The position numbers and the translations under genes were made by a program. A DNA stretch of 64,000 nucleotides from Thalassoglobus polymorphus (GTDB lineage Bacteria > Planctomycetota > Planctomycetia > Planctomycetales > Planctomycetaceae): the NCBI RefSeq assembly GCF_007744255.1, contig NZ_CP036267.1, positions 5,096,001 through 5,160,000 of the forward strand, given 5' to 3'. Positions 44,357-55,008 of this stretch are shown piece by piece (within the stretch, counting starts at the first letter, position 1; every line of letters begins with the position of its first letter). The notes under the pieces were generated by a model. It did not search any database, was not told the DNA's origin, and worked only from the letters and a program-made list of their open reading frames with translations.

Positions 44357-45898
44357 TTAGCGTGCGACTCCGATTGTGCGAATCTCTCGCATCACGACAA
44401 CTTTCACTTCGCCTGGATAAGTCATCGTTTCTTCGACTGCCTGAGCGATGTCGCGAGCCATCTTCGCAGCTTCACGGTCTTTGACCCTTTTCGGATCGAC
44501 AATCACACGGACTTCACGGCCCGCCTGAATTGCGTACACTTCGTTGACGCCGGGGAAACCGCAGGCAATTGCTTCGAGTTCTTCCAGTCGTTTGATGTAC
44601 TTCTCCAAAGTTTCACGACGAGAGCCTGGACGTGAAGCAGAGCAGGCATCGGCGGCTGCCGTCAGCACAGTATAAATGTACTCTGGTCGGATATCATCAT
44701 GATGACCAGCCGCAGCGTGGACAACTTCTTCCCCTTCACCGTAACGCTTGAGGAAGTCAGCACCGATGGCGGGGTGTCCCCCTTCCATTTCATGGTCTGC
44801 TGCTTTTCCGATATCGTGACAGAACCCACAACGTCGGGCAATGTCTGCATCGAGTCCAAGTTGCTCAGCCATCATTGCAGTTAAGTGAGCCACTTCGATG
44901 GAGTGTTGCAACACGTTCTGGCTGTAACTGACACGGAAGTTCAAGCGTCCCATCAGATAGATGAGTTTTTCATGCAAGTTTGGAACGCCTGCTTCATCGG
45001 CAGCACGATGCCCCAGATCCATGATCCGCTCATCCATCTCCGTTTTCGTTTCGGTTACAACTTCTTCAATCCGGGCTGGGTGAATCCGACCATCCTGAAT
45101 CAGCTTGTTGAGCGAAATTTTGGCGATCTCTCGACGAACGGTGTCGAAAGCTGAAACGACAACCACACCGGGCGTATCATCGACAATCACATCGACGCCG
45201 GTCTCTTTCTCGAAGGCTCGAATGTTACGACCTTCGCGGCCAATGATCCGGCCTTTCATTTCATCACTAGGGATGTCGATCGTCGAGACAGTTGTTTCTG
45301 AAGTGTGATCAGAAGCGAACCGTTGAATTGCCATACCGATAATTTCACGAGCCAGCTTTTCGGAATCCTGCTTCAACTGTTGCTGATGCTTGAGAATTAA
45401 ACTTCCGGTTTCGCTTTTCAACTGCTTATCGAGACGCATGAGCAAACGCTCAGTCGCATCTTCTTTGGACAATCCACTGATCGTATAAAGCTTCTCCTGC
45501 TCCTCTTCGATAATCTTATCGAGGTCAGATTCTTTCTTCTCAATTAGCTTGCTGCGGTCAGCAATTCGGTTTTGAGTTTGCTCAACCATTCGCTCCCGCT
45601 TCTTCAGATTCTCCTCATGATCAGCCAGCGAGTTCTCTTTTTTATCGAGGACACGTTCTTGCTGACGGAGTTTGTCTCGGTGGAGATCGAGTTCTTTATC
45701 GAGCTCTTCGCGGCGTTTGAGAAACTCTTCTTTCGCTTCGAGTTCTTGAGTGCGACGCATGTTCTCAGCTTCGCGCTCTGCGTCTTTAAGAAGTTCATCG
45801 CGATTGCGATAGGCGCTTCCCATGCGCATGCGGTCAAGAAAAAAGCCGATTGCAACTCCGACCACAAGTGCAATCCCAGCAGCGACATAAGGGGGCAT
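44357..45898 (-). CDS. rny: ribonuclease Y
   Basis: 513 aa, standard size. N-terminal membrane helix ([20 protein letters not shown]), ~150 residues of charged coiled coil, a KH domain ([31 protein letters not shown]), and an HD domain ([38 protein letters not shown]). A C-terminal [13 protein letters not shown] block completes it. It is the membrane-bound endoribonuclease initiating mRNA decay in many Gram-positives and other phyla. Single gene. Confidence 0.96.
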   Translation of the reverse strand: MPPYVAAGIALVVGVAIGFFLDRMRMGSAYRNRDELLKDAEREAENMRRTQELEAKEEFLKRREELDKELDLHRDKLRQQERVLDKKENSLADHEENLKKRERMVEQTQNRIADRSKLIEKKESDLDKIIEEEQEKLYTISGLSKEDATERLLMRLDKQLKSETGSLILKHQQQLKQDSEKLAREIIGMAIQRFASDHTSETTVSTIDIPSDEMKGRIIGREGRNIRAFEKETGVDVIVDDTPGVVVVSAFDTVRREIAKISLNKLIQDGRIHPARIEEVVTETKTEMDERIMDLGHRAADEAGVPNLHEKLIYLMGRLNFRVSYSQNVLQHSIEVAHLTAMMAEQLGLDADIARRCGFCHDIGKAADHEMEGGHPAIGADFLKRYGEGEEVVHAAAGHHDDIRPEYIYTVLTAAADACSASRPGSRRETLEKYIKRLEELEAIACGFPGVNEVYAIQAGREVRVIVDPKRVKDREAAKMARDIAQAVEETMTYPGEVKVVVMREIRTIGVAR

Positions 45899-46812
45899 AG
45901 CTGCATCCTTGTTTGGATACGTCTCCCCAAGACCTGAACCCAGATCGCAGAATCCTTGAAATCAAGCAAATTCGTGAAATCAAGCTGCGCCGTTTGAATC
46001 GTTCAGAAGGCCATTGATTTGCAATAAGTTGATTTGCAACGAGTTGTCAGGAGGTACTAAAGCTGGGTGATAACCCAATTTCTACGACGGAACGACGTTC
46101 ATCAAGACGCTGAAGAATCGATCCGCACAAGGAAAGACGCACGACTGAAACCCCAAAATCGACACCCCATACTGCCCGATTCTCAAAAACACTTTGAGAG
46201 AAGCAGGTATGATGGTCGTTCAGAATTTCAGGCAGCTCTTCGGATTCGTCAGTTTGACGATTCCAAGCCTGATTCCAGGCGAGTCTTTTCACCCACAGAA
46301 TCAGGAGAGCCAGCGAAGCAATCGTGCACCGCATAAAACACCAATAAGACAACATTGAAAGTTTGAAATGAGGAATCAATCCCCGACTCAATAAAACGTT
46401 CGCCGGAATGAAATGGATAATGAATATTAAGAATAAAAGGCGAATGCTCGACTGAGCACAACTATCTGAAATGGAATGGCTTCCGTAACGAAATCAGTTT
46501 CGTAGGGCCAATTTGTGGCTTGGAAATGACGTCGAATAAAATACGGACATCGTTTGAAGCGACACGTCATCACTTCAATGTGATAAAGATATTACCAGAA
46601 TGTGAATTTGCTGCAATCTTCACGAGGCGAATTCGACTGACCTGCCGTACACTTTCCAAGTCCTCAAGGGGCATCGAGAGCCTCAGTTAGGACGAATTGT
46701 TCTCCTGCTGTCGATGAAAAGTCAAACTTGCGAATTGCCCGGCCCCTCAGAGCGTGATACGATTTCCATCAGGAGTTTTTGAACCAGTTCAGGATCGACA
46801 CCAAATTCTTGT
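45899..46812. other. long intergenic region, no gene assigned
   Basis: 914 bp between divergent rny and the site-2 protease. A weak stem (TCTCAAA 46181-46187 / TTTGAGA 46193-46199) was noticed. A 114-codon minus frame at 46047-46391 has one hydrophobic segment and an in-frame inner start (MLSYWCFMRCTIASLALLIL) but no recognisable family; it could be a small membrane protein. Confidence 0.45.
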
Positions 46813-47811
46813 ATGGATATTCGCCAATCACCACTGATTCTCGGTTTCTCGTTAGGTCGATATTTCGGCGTAACGGTCAGGATGAGTGTATGGTTCCTCG
46901 TATTGATTCTGATTCTCTGCCTGCGGCTCCCGATCGTGATTGGGCTGTGGGCGTCTGCAATTCTGTTTATCAGCATCCTGATTCACGAATTCGCTCACGT
47001 CTTTGGAGCCAGGGCGACCGGTGGCGAAGGAGATGAAATCCTGATGTGGCCCTTGGGCGGTTTAGCGTTTGTTTCGCCGGGTCCAAATTTTCGATCTGAA
47101 TTCTGGACAACCGCAGCTGGCCCAATTTCCAACGCCCTGATTTGCCTGATCTGCTTGCCAGCTGTCCTCTCTGCTGGAGTTTTTTGGGATTCTCTGCATC
47201 CAATTGTTCTGCCGCATCTCGACTTCTCACTTTCAAACTTCACAACGGCGATCAACAGTGTCTTTGTTTTGATGTTCTCACTGAACTTCAAACTGCTCGT
47301 TTTAAACCTGTTGCCGATCCACCCACTTGATGGGGGACAAATCGCATTTTCGATTTCCAAGTTGTATTGGGACCGCGGAACGGCTCGCATTGGAACCCTT
47401 TATGCGAGCATGGCAATTTGCCTGATCCTGGCAATCTCAGGAACGTTTATGGAATCGACAGAAATCGTGTTCATCGGATTTCTGTTAATGACATTCGGTC
47501 TTCAGGCTCACATGAATGCCGTGTTCGCACAGCAATTTGGCGAGCTGGGTTTTGAGTATGGAATGTCGAGCGAAGACGAATACGGACTGTTCGAAGAAGA
47601 GCGCGAACCGCAACTCAGCATGGTGGAACGCTGGCGTCAGCGACGAGAAGAAAAACGCCGCATCAAAGAAGCACAGACCCGAGCTGAGACTTCACAGAAG
47701 GTGGACGCCCTGCTGGAGAAGATCAACACCGCAGGAATGGACTCCCTCTCCGAAGCGGAGAAAAAATTCCTGCAACAAGCCAGCACTCGCTACAAAACAC
47801 AGAAAGACTGA
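46813..47811 (+). CDS. site-2 protease family (M50) membrane metalloprotease
   Basis: 332 aa. The zinc motif H58-E-F-A-H62 sits in a membrane helix (ILIHEFAHVFGAR); D172 is in LLPIHPLDGGQ. Five or six membrane helices fill residues ~25-240. The C-terminal ~90 residues are a charged helix ending in a LLEKINTAGMDSLSEAEKKFLQQAS block, like the short domain found behind many rhomboids and M50 proteases. It should cleave a transmembrane substrate, perhaps an anti-sigma factor. Unlike RseP it lacks an inserted PDZ domain. Convergent with the DUF58 gene. Confidence 0.88.
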   Translation: MDIRQSPLILGFSLGRYFGVTVRMSVWFLVLILILCLRLPIVIGLWASAILFISILIHEFAHVFGARATGGEGDEILMWPLGGLAFVSPGPNFRSEFWTTAAGPISNALICLICLPAVLSAGVFWDSLHPIVLPHLDFSLSNFTTAINSVFVLMFSLNFKLLVLNLLPIHPLDGGQIAFSISKLYWDRGTARIGTLYASMAICLILAISGTFMESTEIVFIGFLLMTFGLQAHMNAVFAQQFGELGFEYGMSSEDEYGLFEEEREPQLSMVERWRQRREEKRRIKEAQTRAETSQKVDALLEKINTAGMDSLSEAEKKFLQQASTRYKTQKD

Positions 47812-47833
47812 CGGCGCCTCGCCTCTTCTTTTG

Positions 47834-48787
47834 TCATCGCGAGGTTCCACGGAGTCCGACGCGGTGGTTCATGTAGTGCCGGAGCACAGCATCGAGAGGC
47901 TCGCTGGTGCGGATCGTTTGATAATCGATCATATTTCGTGAACAGCGCCGACGGATTTCATCGAGAAACGAATCCATCGCTGCCCGATATCCATCTCGAA
48001 GCGACTTCGGATCGCACGTCAACTCACCGGCATCTTCGAGGCCTTCAAAACGTGTCGTTCCGGAATATTCGAAGTCGAGTTCCTGATCATCAAGGATGTG
48101 AAAGAGCAGAACTTCGTGCCCACGTTTTTTGAGCATTCGCAGCCCCTTGAAGAGATCTTCAACAGGCACAAACAGGTCGGAGATCACGACGACCATTCCG
48201 CGTTCGTTTTTCTCATCAGCAACAGTACGGAGCAGCTTGTACATGCTGGTTTTCTTAGCAGCATGTTCTTCCGCCAGAACAGACAAAATAGTTCCGAGGT
48301 GATTGTGCCGACTTCGTGAGGGGGCCCGAAGCCGGATCTCTTCATCGAAGACGGAAAGGCTGACCGCATCCTGCTGACGCAGCAACAGATATGTCAGACA
48401 GGCTGCGATGGAGCACGAGTAATCATATTTTGTGAGTTCGCCCGATCCAAACTGCATCGACTCGCTGGCATCGACCAGGAGAGTCGTGCGGAGGTTCGTC
48501 TCCTCCTCGAACTGCTTAATGTAATACTTGTCCGTCTTCGACCAGACTTTCCAGTCGACGTGCCGAATATCGTCGCCGGGTGCGTATTCACGGTGCTGAA
48601 CAAATTCAATCGACTGACCGAAGTACGGGCTGCGATGTTGACCGGAAAGAAATCCTTCCACGATTTTCCGCGCCTGAACCTCAAGACGAGAGATTCGGGA
48701 GATGGCATCTGATGGCAGGATTTGATCGGGAGACTTTGGCACGTTGAAGTCGGGATTAAGATTAGGAAATAACCTGTTCGCTTTCAC
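47834..48787 (-). CDS. DUF58 protein (MoxR-associated)
   Basis: 317 aa from GTG 48787. DUF58 core: [40 protein letters not shown], then a von Willebrand-like start [15 protein letters not shown]. No membrane anchor. Follows the MoxR gene by 52 bp in the same direction, the usual pair in which the ATPase may remodel a DUF58/VWA partner. No BatA/B-like genes follow. Confidence 0.92.
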   Translation of the reverse strand: MKANRLFPNLNPDFNVPKSPDQILPSDAISRISRLEVQARKIVEGFLSGQHRSPYFGQSIEFVQHREYAPGDDIRHVDWKVWSKTDKYYIKQFEEETNLRTTLLVDASESMQFGSGELTKYDYSCSIAACLTYLLLRQQDAVSLSVFDEEIRLRAPSRSRHNHLGTILSVLAEEHAAKKTSMYKLLRTVADEKNERGMVVVISDLFVPVEDLFKGLRMLKKRGHEVLLFHILDDQELDFEYSGTTRFEGLEDAGELTCDPKSLRDGYRAAMDSFLDEIRRRCSRNMIDYQTIRTSEPLDAVLRHYMNHRVGLRGTSR

Positions 48788-48839
48788 TCAACGCTCACTT
48801 CACAGCGAGCGAGATCGAACACTGTGAGCGAGATCGGAA

Positions 48840-49895
48840 TTAACTCGCGGTTGCCGGTGGAGCAAACATTTTCTTCAAACGAGGATCGGAAGTCAGTTCG
48901 CCGTCTTTGTCGGGAGTTTCCTTCACGAGTCGTTCAATAACGTCGTCGGTCGTGATCCCTTCACTCTCTGCTGAGAAGTTCGTCACGATGCGGTGACGCA
49001 GAATCGGCCCGGCGAGAGCCGCGATATCTTCAGTGGAAACGTTCGTACGACCGTTGAGCAACGCCCGCGCTTTGGAACCGAGCAGAAGATATTGAACCGC
49101 TCTTGGTCCGGCTCCCCAGCTGATCCATTCGTTCACAAAATCGGGAACCCCTTCCTGACCAATACGTGTTTGCCGCACCAGAGCCAACGCATAGTCGACT
49201 TGATGATCGCTAACGGGAACGTCTCGAACAATCGACTGCAGTTCCAGAATCTCTTCGCCAGTCAGAACGGGTGTGATCTCGGATTTCACATTCCCGGTTG
49301 TCGCTTTGGCGATCAGTTTTTCCTCGTCGAAGCTCGGATAGTCAACGAATACCTTGAACATGAATCGGTCTTGTTGTGCTTCCGGAAGCTGGTACGTCCC
49401 TTCCTGCTCAATCGGGTTCTGCGTTGCCAAGACGAAGAAAGGAGCGTTCAGCTTATGCCGGGTCTGCCCGACAGTCACTTGATGCTCCTGCATCGCTTCC
49501 AGAAGCGCAGCCTGCGTTTTTGGTGGCGTTCGGTTGATCTCATCTGCCAAGACGACGTTGTGGAAAATCGGCCCCTGGATAAATCGGAATTCCCGTTCGC
49601 CGGTTTCCTGATTAACCGAGAGCACATCAGTCCCGGTGATGTCAGCAGGCATCAGATCGGGCGTGAACTGGATTCTTGAAAAGCTCATCGACAAACATTG
49701 TGCCAGCGAGTTAATCATCAATGTCTTCGCCAGCCCAGGAACTCCTTCCAGCAGACAATGACCGCGGCTGAACAAAGCAATCAGCAATTGGTCAATAACG
49801 TCTTCCTGCCCCACGATGATTTTAGACATCTGCTCGCGAATATCGCTGTAGGCTTTACTGAGTTTTGTAATTGCGCCGCTGTTCTCAGCCGTCAT
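48840..49895 (-). CDS. MoxR-family AAA+ ATPase
   Basis: 351 aa from ATG 49895 (AAGGA, 6-nt spacing); ATG 49901 is upstream. Walker A is GVPGLAKT ([13 protein letters not shown]), Walker [31 protein letters not shown], sensor 1 [25 protein letters not shown], and the C-terminal lid has [20 protein letters not shown] chaperone-type ATPase, first in the pair with the DUF58 gene. Confidence 0.95.
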   Translation of the reverse strand: MTAENSGAITKLSKAYSDIREQMSKIIVGQEDVIDQLLIALFSRGHCLLEGVPGLAKTLMINSLAQCLSMSFSRIQFTPDLMPADITGTDVLSVNQETGEREFRFIQGPIFHNVVLADEINRTPPKTQAALLEAMQEHQVTVGQTRHKLNAPFFVLATQNPIEQEGTYQLPEAQQDRFMFKVFVDYPSFDEEKLIAKATTGNVKSEITPVLTGEEILELQSIVRDVPVSDHQVDYALALVRQTRIGQEGVPDFVNEWISWGAGPRAVQYLLLGSKARALLNGRTNVSTEDIAALAGPILRHRIVTNFSAESEGITTDDVIERLVKETPDKDGELTSDPRLKKMFAPPATAS

Positions 49896-50209
49896 TTTCA
49901 TTCCTTGGTTGTACAGTCCTGGCTTTGGGACTCAAATCCTTAGCGTCATATCCTATCCAGCTCACCCATCTGAAGGAAAGGTTAGCAGGGTACTTCGTGT
50001 GACCGACTCACTAAAACGGCCGCTTATCGGGTTCAGGAACGGCTTGATTTCTTGAGGCAAGAGACTTGAAACAGAGCCTCAAATTCGCGAACCTTTGGAT
50101 CTTCAGAAAGAAGAAACAACCCAAATCCTGATCCACGGAGCATTTCCCAGAAAGATGGGAAGAGTGGAAAACAGATTTGCGCTCCTTAAGACATCTGCTG
50201 GAAATACTG
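49896..50209. other. divergent intergenic region
   Basis: 314 bp between moxR and a small membrane protein gene. No feature recognised. Confidence 0.5.
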
Positions 50210-50611
50210 ATGGACGTTCTCCAATCAATCTGGAATGTTGTCATTGCCCTCGGTCAATTAGTGGTCGATTTGGTGCAATTTGTCTCTCCATGGGTCCCTC
50301 TTCTCGCCTGGATCGCCTTCTGGTTGTGTGCGGTCAACTGGCGACAACTGTATCCCATCCTGGAAAAAGGGGGGATCATCGGTGTGATCCTCACGGCATT
50401 GATGGCGGTTCTCATCTGGAGCGTGATCTCTGTCCCAGAGGGGGGATACCACTACCTGTACGGTCTCAAAGTGAGCAATGCCCCTGGTAAAGCCATCTAT
50501 GTCACCAGCTTGGTTGTGATCGCATTTCTCTGCGGAACAGTTCAGTTGTCAGGTGCTTGCGACCGATTTTGTTGCTTCAAAGATCCTGAACCGCAAGAGG
50601 ACTCACACTAG
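50210..50611 (+). CDS. small membrane protein of unknown function
   Basis: 133 aa from ATG 50210 (GGAA upstream). Three hydrophobic segments: ~17-41 (FVSPWVPLLAWIAFWLCAV), ~53-73 (IIGVILTALMAVLIWSVI) and ~93-113 (AIYVTSLVVIAFLCGTV). The tail is Cys-containing (GACDRFCCF) and acidic. No family recognised. Its TAG stop opens a family-A repeat. Confidence 0.65.
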   Translation: MDVLQSIWNVVIALGQLVVDLVQFVSPWVPLLAWIAFWLCAVNWRQLYPILEKGGIIGVILTALMAVLIWSVISVPEGGYHYLYGLKVSNAPGKAIYVTSLVVIAFLCGTVQLSGACDRFCCFKDPEPQEDSH

Positions 50612-50722
50612 AGCGTTTCGACGCATGTCCTGCTCGGGGCGTGTTGTGCCAGGGATGATGATTTTCAAGACTTCCCCGGCTGCTCGCCACAAGACAGAAC
50701 GTGAAAACCAAAAGCGGATTCC
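50609..50722 (+). repeat. dispersed repeat family A, copy 11
   Basis: Plus orientation, starting in the stop codon: TAG, hairpin GCGT-TTCG-ACGC, ATGTCC, then TTTTCAAGACTTCC, the core GGCTGCTCGCCACAAGACAG and the right end AAAACCAAAAGCGG. Confidence 0.82.
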
Positions 50723-50897
50723 TGTCCCATCGTAGCCCGGGACCATTGTCCCGGAGAGTCAACAGGCACCCACAACCAGCGCATTTCGCAAGCAGGTACA
50801 GAGAACGGGCGACAGAATGTTCTTTTCTGATTGCTCGACTGAAACGACGCCGAACATGTCACGAAAACGATATCCCTTCAACTAATCTGACTCGTCT

Positions 50898-52484
50898 ATG
50901 CCGAATCCGAATGCTTCTCAATCGGCAAAGTCGTCATCGCGAAGGTGGCTTTCGGTCGCAACTGCTGCGGTTCTTTTCTCCATCATCTGGTTGATGCCAA
51001 CTCCAACCGGAATGCCAATCGAAGCTCAACGACTGGCCGCCATCACCATTTTCATGGCAGTTTTCTGGCTGGCTCAACCAGTCTCAATCGCCGTCACGAG
51101 CTTAATTCCGATTGCAGCTTACCCGCTCTTTGGGATTCTCTCCGCCAAAGATGTCAGCCTGCCGTACGCAAACCACAACGTCTTTTTGTATCTGGGCGGA
51201 TTCGCGATTGCCCTCGCCATCGAACAATGCGGACTTCACAAACGAATCGCGCTGCACATTATCAGCAGAGTCGGAAGCAGCCCTCGCCGGATCGTGTTCG
51301 GATTCATGCTCGCATCTGCTTCACTCTCGATGTGGATCAGCAACACTGCGACAACCATGATGATGCTCCCGATCGCCTTGGCGCTCTTATCAACCTTGCG
51401 CGAAGCAGTGCTGCTCTCGAACCACGATGGTTCTTCAGATGCCATTGACGAGTTGACGATTCCAGTCCTCTTGGGAATTGCCTATGCCTCTAGTATTGGG
51501 GGGCTTTCAACCTTCGTTGGCACACCGACAAACGTCAGTTTCCTCGGCTTCTGGGACAAAACGTTTGTCCCCTTAGGCTTTGAAAGCCTCTCAATGGTCG
51601 AATGGATGGCTTCTTTCCTTCCCCTCAGCATCCTCATGCTTATAGCAACGGGTGCTGTCATGACGACCGGAATTAAGCCACTCCCTAATGCGGAGCGATT
51701 GAGCAAAGTTTTCTTCCGAGATCAATTACGAAACCTTGGCCCAGCCTCCGGAACGGAAAAACGTGTCTTTGTAATTTTCACCTGCACAGCATTGCTGTGG
51801 ATGTTACGAAAACCCTTGAAGCTTGAATCAGTGCAAATCCTTCCCGACTGGCCCAGCTTTGTCATTTGGGTGGGAGCACAATTTCACGCAGATCTCAATT
51901 TTCTACGGACGATGATTCAGGATTCAACAGTGGCGATTGCGATGGCATCGTTGCTGTTCCTGATCCCCGGAGAACCTGACGAGAGTGGAAATCGCTCACC
52001 TGTCCTCACTTGGGAGATCGCAGAAAAGTCGCTTCCATGGGGAATGATTCTGCTCATCGGTAGCGGATTCGCTATGGCGGCAGGTTTTCAGTCGACCGGT
52101 CTTTCCGACTGGCTAGGAAAGGCATTCTCTGAGTTTTTCACAGGTCAGCCGACAATTGTCCTGATCTTTGGAGTTTGCGTGATGGTCACATTCCTCACCG
52201 AATTTACAACCAATGTCGCCACAGTCAACACACTTCTACCAACACTCGCAGCCATGGCAGCTCAGTTGGAAATCGACCCTCGTCTGCTTTTGATCCCTGC
52301 AACAGTTTCGGCCAGCTGTGCATTCATGCTGCCAATTGCAACACCTCCTAACGCCATCATCTTTGGCTCGAACCTTGTGCCAATCAAATCCATGATTCGC
52401 TACGGAATCACCCTCAACATTATTGGCTCAATTTTGGTCACCGCGATCACACTGCTTGTCGCCCGAACAGTGATGGATTTTTAG
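50898..52484 (+). CDS. DASS-family anion (dicarboxylate/sulfate) transporter
   Basis: 528 aa with ~11 membrane helices. The two SNT-type signatures of SLC13/DASS transporters are present: MWISNTATTMMMLPIALAL and LTEFTTNVATVNTLLP, plus FLYLGGFAIALAIEQCGLHKRIA and ATPPNAIIFGSN near the end. Expected to be a sodium-coupled or exchange carrier for dicarboxylates, sulfate or related anions in the inner membrane. The ~25 N-terminal residues are Ser/Arg-rich. Substrate not decidable by eye. Its stop starts a family-A repeat. Confidence 0.9.
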   Translation: MPNPNASQSAKSSSRRWLSVATAAVLFSIIWLMPTPTGMPIEAQRLAAITIFMAVFWLAQPVSIAVTSLIPIAAYPLFGILSAKDVSLPYANHNVFLYLGGFAIALAIEQCGLHKRIALHIISRVGSSPRRIVFGFMLASASLSMWISNTATTMMMLPIALALLSTLREAVLLSNHDGSSDAIDELTIPVLLGIAYASSIGGLSTFVGTPTNVSFLGFWDKTFVPLGFESLSMVEWMASFLPLSILMLIATGAVMTTGIKPLPNAERLSKVFFRDQLRNLGPASGTEKRVFVIFTCTALLWMLRKPLKLESVQILPDWPSFVIWVGAQFHADLNFLRTMIQDSTVAIAMASLLFLIPGEPDESGNRSPVLTWEIAEKSLPWGMILLIGSGFAMAAGFQSTGLSDWLGKAFSEFFTGQPTIVLIFGVCVMVTFLTEFTTNVATVNTLLPTLAAMAAQLEIDPRLLLIPATVSASCAFMLPIATPPNAIIFGSNLVPIKSMIRYGITLNIIGSILVTAITLLVARTVMDF

Positions 52485-52580
52485 AGAGCATTTTCAATAC
52501 TCGTCGTACCAGTGAAGATTGCTTTCATGATCTCATGAGACTGCTCGCCATGGGGCAGACCGTCATTTCTCCATTCGCGT
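52482..52580 (+). repeat. dispersed repeat family A, copy 12
   Basis: Plus orientation, starting in the stop codon: TAGAGAGCATTTTCAATACT, CGTCGTACCAGTGAAGATTG, CTTTCATGATCTCATGAGAC, CTGCTCGCCATGGGGCAG. Almost the reverse complement of the copy at 34857. Confidence 0.85.
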
Positions 52581-52799
52581 AATAAAACACGAAGGCGATC
52601 GACTTCTTTCCCACTCAACCAAAAAACTCCACATCGCCTGGAACGAATCGTTCCTGACGAGTGGAGTTTTTGAATCTATTTGAGAGCGTTGTCAATCACC
52701 GCCCTCTCTTCCGAGAGTGCTTTTCATGAGGGAAATCGCCCACATTCACGAAGCAGAACGCCGCCATTAGTTTCAAGAAAGCTCTTAAAAGAGGCCGAG
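52485..52799. other. intergenic region between convergent genes
   Basis: 315 bp: family-A repeat followed by a long terminator. Nothing else seen. Confidence 0.6.
52622..52671. terminator. bidirectional Rho-independent terminator
   Basis: AAAAACTCCAC (52622-52632) pairs with GTGGAGTTTTT (52661-52671); an inner hairpin GGAACG-AAT-CGTTCC (52640-52654) sits inside. A-rich left arm and T-rich right arm serve both convergent genes. Confidence 0.85.
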
Positions 52800-53732
52800 T
52801 TATGCAACTCGTGAGATCGCCTTGTAGTTGCGATTTCCAACCAGCTTATCGCGGTAACCATTTACCGACTGTTCGTGGAGACGTTGAAGACCTTCTGAAA
52901 GAAGAGGCATCGCAACGCACAGGGCTTTACGAATTTCTTTCGTTTGCAGCGAGCATTCCCCCGACGCGAAGTCTTGAGGAACTTCGGTGAGTGTCGTCTC
53001 TTTTTTGATTGCCAGCCAGGGAAGTTCAAACAGGTCCGAGAGTCGTTGAGTGAAGTTCAGCGGGCTGACACGTTCTGCTCCTGCGACATGGTATGTCCCA
53101 GACAGATTCTCCAGACAGGCACGCTCAATTATGGCTGTCAGATCCGTGATCAAAATTGGAGTCGCGTGACGGATCGAATCCTGTTCAACGACTCGTCGCA
53201 TCTCGACTTCTGCAAGAAGATTTTCGATCCAACCGTTCCGAGAAGGATCGGCAGACCACCCATAGGCATTTGTTCTCATGATCAGTGCGTGCGGTGAGGC
53301 AAGTCGAACAGCTTCTTCCGCTGCTCGAATCGTCACAGCTTCAACGCTTTGGCAATGCCCCAGACTTTGCTCGTCGTGGAACATCCATGGCCCTGTAAAG
53401 AGGCTGTCCGAAGAAATCATCAGGAATCGAACGTTGGCCTTCGTACTGGCGTTGGCCCATTCTCCGGCGTTCTCAACGATGGTCTCGTTGATCAGACCTT
53501 TTGTCGTCGGATCCCATGATGAGCGGGACTCGGGTCCACAATAAATCACCCAGTCCGGAGCAGCATTTTCGATGGCAGCACACGGGGAATCAGTGGGATC
53601 GAGAGCATCGCAATTGACGACATCGAATTTTTCTTCGGGATGCCAAGTCGTTACGTGGTATTTCTCAGCCAGAGAAAGTGCCAAATTTGCTCCTGCGACC
53701 GTATCCACTCCGACGATGAGAAATTTATCCAC
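52800..53732 (-). CDS. RmlD-like NAD(P)-dependent sugar-nucleotide reductase
   Basis: 310 aa from GTG 53732, decided by GGAGG 6 nt upstream. The N-terminal Rossmann start is FLIVGVDTVAGANLAL. The rest follows the dTDP-4-dehydrorhamnose reductase plan: DWVIYCGPESRSS, FLMISSDSLFTGPWMF, a region around NAYGWSADPSRNGWIENLL, and TPILITDLTAIIERACLENLSGTYHVAGAERVSP. The catalytic YxxxK of RmlD is not obvious (the corresponding segment reads SVEAVTIRAAEE), so activity is uncertain. No rhamnose genes adjacent. Confidence 0.78.
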   Translation of the reverse strand: MDKFLIVGVDTVAGANLALSLAEKYHVTTWHPEEKFDVVNCDALDPTDSPCAAIENAAPDWVIYCGPESRSSWDPTTKGLINETIVENAGEWANASTKANVRFLMISSDSLFTGPWMFHDEQSLGHCQSVEAVTIRAAEEAVRLASPHALIMRTNAYGWSADPSRNGWIENLLAEVEMRRVVEQDSIRHATPILITDLTAIIERACLENLSGTYHVAGAERVSPLNFTQRLSDLFELPWLAIKKETTLTEVPQDFASGECSLQTKEIRKALCVAMPLLSEGLQRLHEQSVNGYRDKLVGNRNYKAISRVA

Positions 53733-53907
53733 GCTGTGCCTCCATGCGTTGCGCGTTGCCTTGTATCTGCCTGAACCGCCCATTCCCTGAGCGAGATCCG
53801 AGTATAGGCGGATCATGTTTCTTCATCCAAGATCAATCGGCAAGATTTACCATTCGACAATTTGTCCTTGTAGAACTTGCAAATCAGCCGGGCAAATTCG
53901 GGCCGCT

Positions 53908-54402
53908 TCAAGCAACGAATGCAGCGTAATAGAACCACAATCCAGTCACCGAGGTCATCACGATATCAATGACGGAAAGCCACCCGAGAGTCGAGTGAAG
54001 CTTGCTGTGCACACCTGGCTGCGGAGGATTGGGGAATTTCCGCAGGGCATAAACCAAAGTGATGACCCAAAGAAAAGGGGTCGTGATTGCAAAGATCAGA
54101 TGAAACCTCAGAATCCGCTGGACAGAGAGATAGGCTGCGCCAGTCAACCGTGGTTCGTCTGGATTCTTATTGACAATGTTTTCCCAGCCACCATGGACAA
54201 GTTGTGTATCGATCTCAAAAGCAGCGACAGCGACAAGAAGCACAACTCCCAAAACGATCTGAAGATTCCGGTGGAGCGTGAAATTCTTCTGAACTTTGAC
54301 AACATATAAGCTGTACAGCAGGATCGGCACGATAAGCACGAGAGCACTTACCACAAAGTCCAACATGAAGGACGCATCAAAACCCAGGAATCCATTTTTC
54401 AT
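53908..54402 (-). CDS. DUF420 membrane protein
   Basis: 164 aa from ATG 54402; TTG 54432 with GGGGG upstream is an alternative. Four membrane helices with conserved His residues: FVVSALVLIVPILLYSLYVV, HRNLQIVLGVVLLVAVAAFEID, a long loop, LRFHLIFAITTPFLWVITLV, and HSTLGWLSVIDIVMTSVTGLWFYY. This is the DUF420 (CtaM-like) pattern, linked in some bacteria to cytochrome oxidase assembly. No oxidase genes are nearby. Confidence 0.85.
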   Translation of the reverse strand: MKNGFLGFDASFMLDFVVSALVLIVPILLYSLYVVKVQKNFTLHRNLQIVLGVVLLVAVAAFEIDTQLVHGGWENIVNKNPDEPRLTGAAYLSVQRILRFHLIFAITTPFLWVITLVYALRKFPNPPQPGVHSKLHSTLGWLSVIDIVMTSVTGLWFYYAAFVA

Positions 54403-54557
54403 AGTGCGAGAATTATAGATGTTCCCGGACAAGAAGCCCCCTCAGATCAATTGTTTTGCAGAATGTGGGAATGGCTTTCTTTTCCGATTGTAACGGTCGC
54501 ACCTCTTGGCAGGCTGATCGTCGAGACTTCTGACGAGTTCATCCGATACTCGTCAGC

Positions 54558-54884
54558 ATGGATATCGCAGAACTGGAACAACTTGTCGATCAGCCTCTCT
54601 GGATGAAAGTCCTGGAGACTTACAACGAATTGATCATCCAAGCAGGGCAAGAACGCCTGGAAGATGAGCAAGGAACTCGCTGGGTCGGTCGAATCACTTC
54701 TCTCGATGAAACTGATGCCGACGAACTCTCCTGGATCCATGGTCAACTCATCGCTTATGGGTGGTTGACGTTTCAGCTGGAAGGGCGCGAAGAAGGGCTC
54801 TTATACCGCATTACTTCTGCTGGAAAGAAGGCTTCCGAACAGGCAAAAAAACTGGCGGAACAGCAAGAAAAGGTAGCTGCCTGA
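54558..54884 (+). CDS. small hypothetical protein, winged-helix-like
   Basis: 108 aa. Mostly helical: MDIAELEQLVDQPLWMKVLETYNELI, a QGTRWVGRI strand, DADELSWIHGQLIAYGWLTFQLEG and LLYRITSAGKKASEQAKKL. The last part resembles the wing-plus-helix end of small winged-helix domains, but no family is recognised. Ends in a charged helix. Single gene, possibly a regulator. Confidence 0.65.
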   Translation: MDIAELEQLVDQPLWMKVLETYNELIIQAGQERLEDEQGTRWVGRITSLDETDADELSWIHGQLIAYGWLTFQLEGREEGLLYRITSAGKKASEQAKKLAEQQEKVAA

Positions 54885-54963
54885 ATTGCAAGTGCCCTTT
54901 CATTTTCCGAACAATGCGTTGTGACCGGAGAAATGAGACGAGAGCTATTTTGAAAAAAATTAC

Positions 54964-55003
54964 GTGAACAGTCTCGCAAACACGAGAAACACGAAAGTGC
55001 TCA
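54964..55003 (-). repeat. dispersed repeat family A, fragment
   Basis: GTCTCGCAAACACGAG then AAACACGAAAGTGCTCAATC: the hairpin end of the element only, next to the coaD stop. Confidence 0.5.
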
Positions 55004-55008
55004 ATCAG

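Noticed and set aside
46047-46391. 114-codon minus frame as a firm gene
   Set aside because: Only one hydrophobic stretch and no recognisable family; left as a possibility in the intergenic note.
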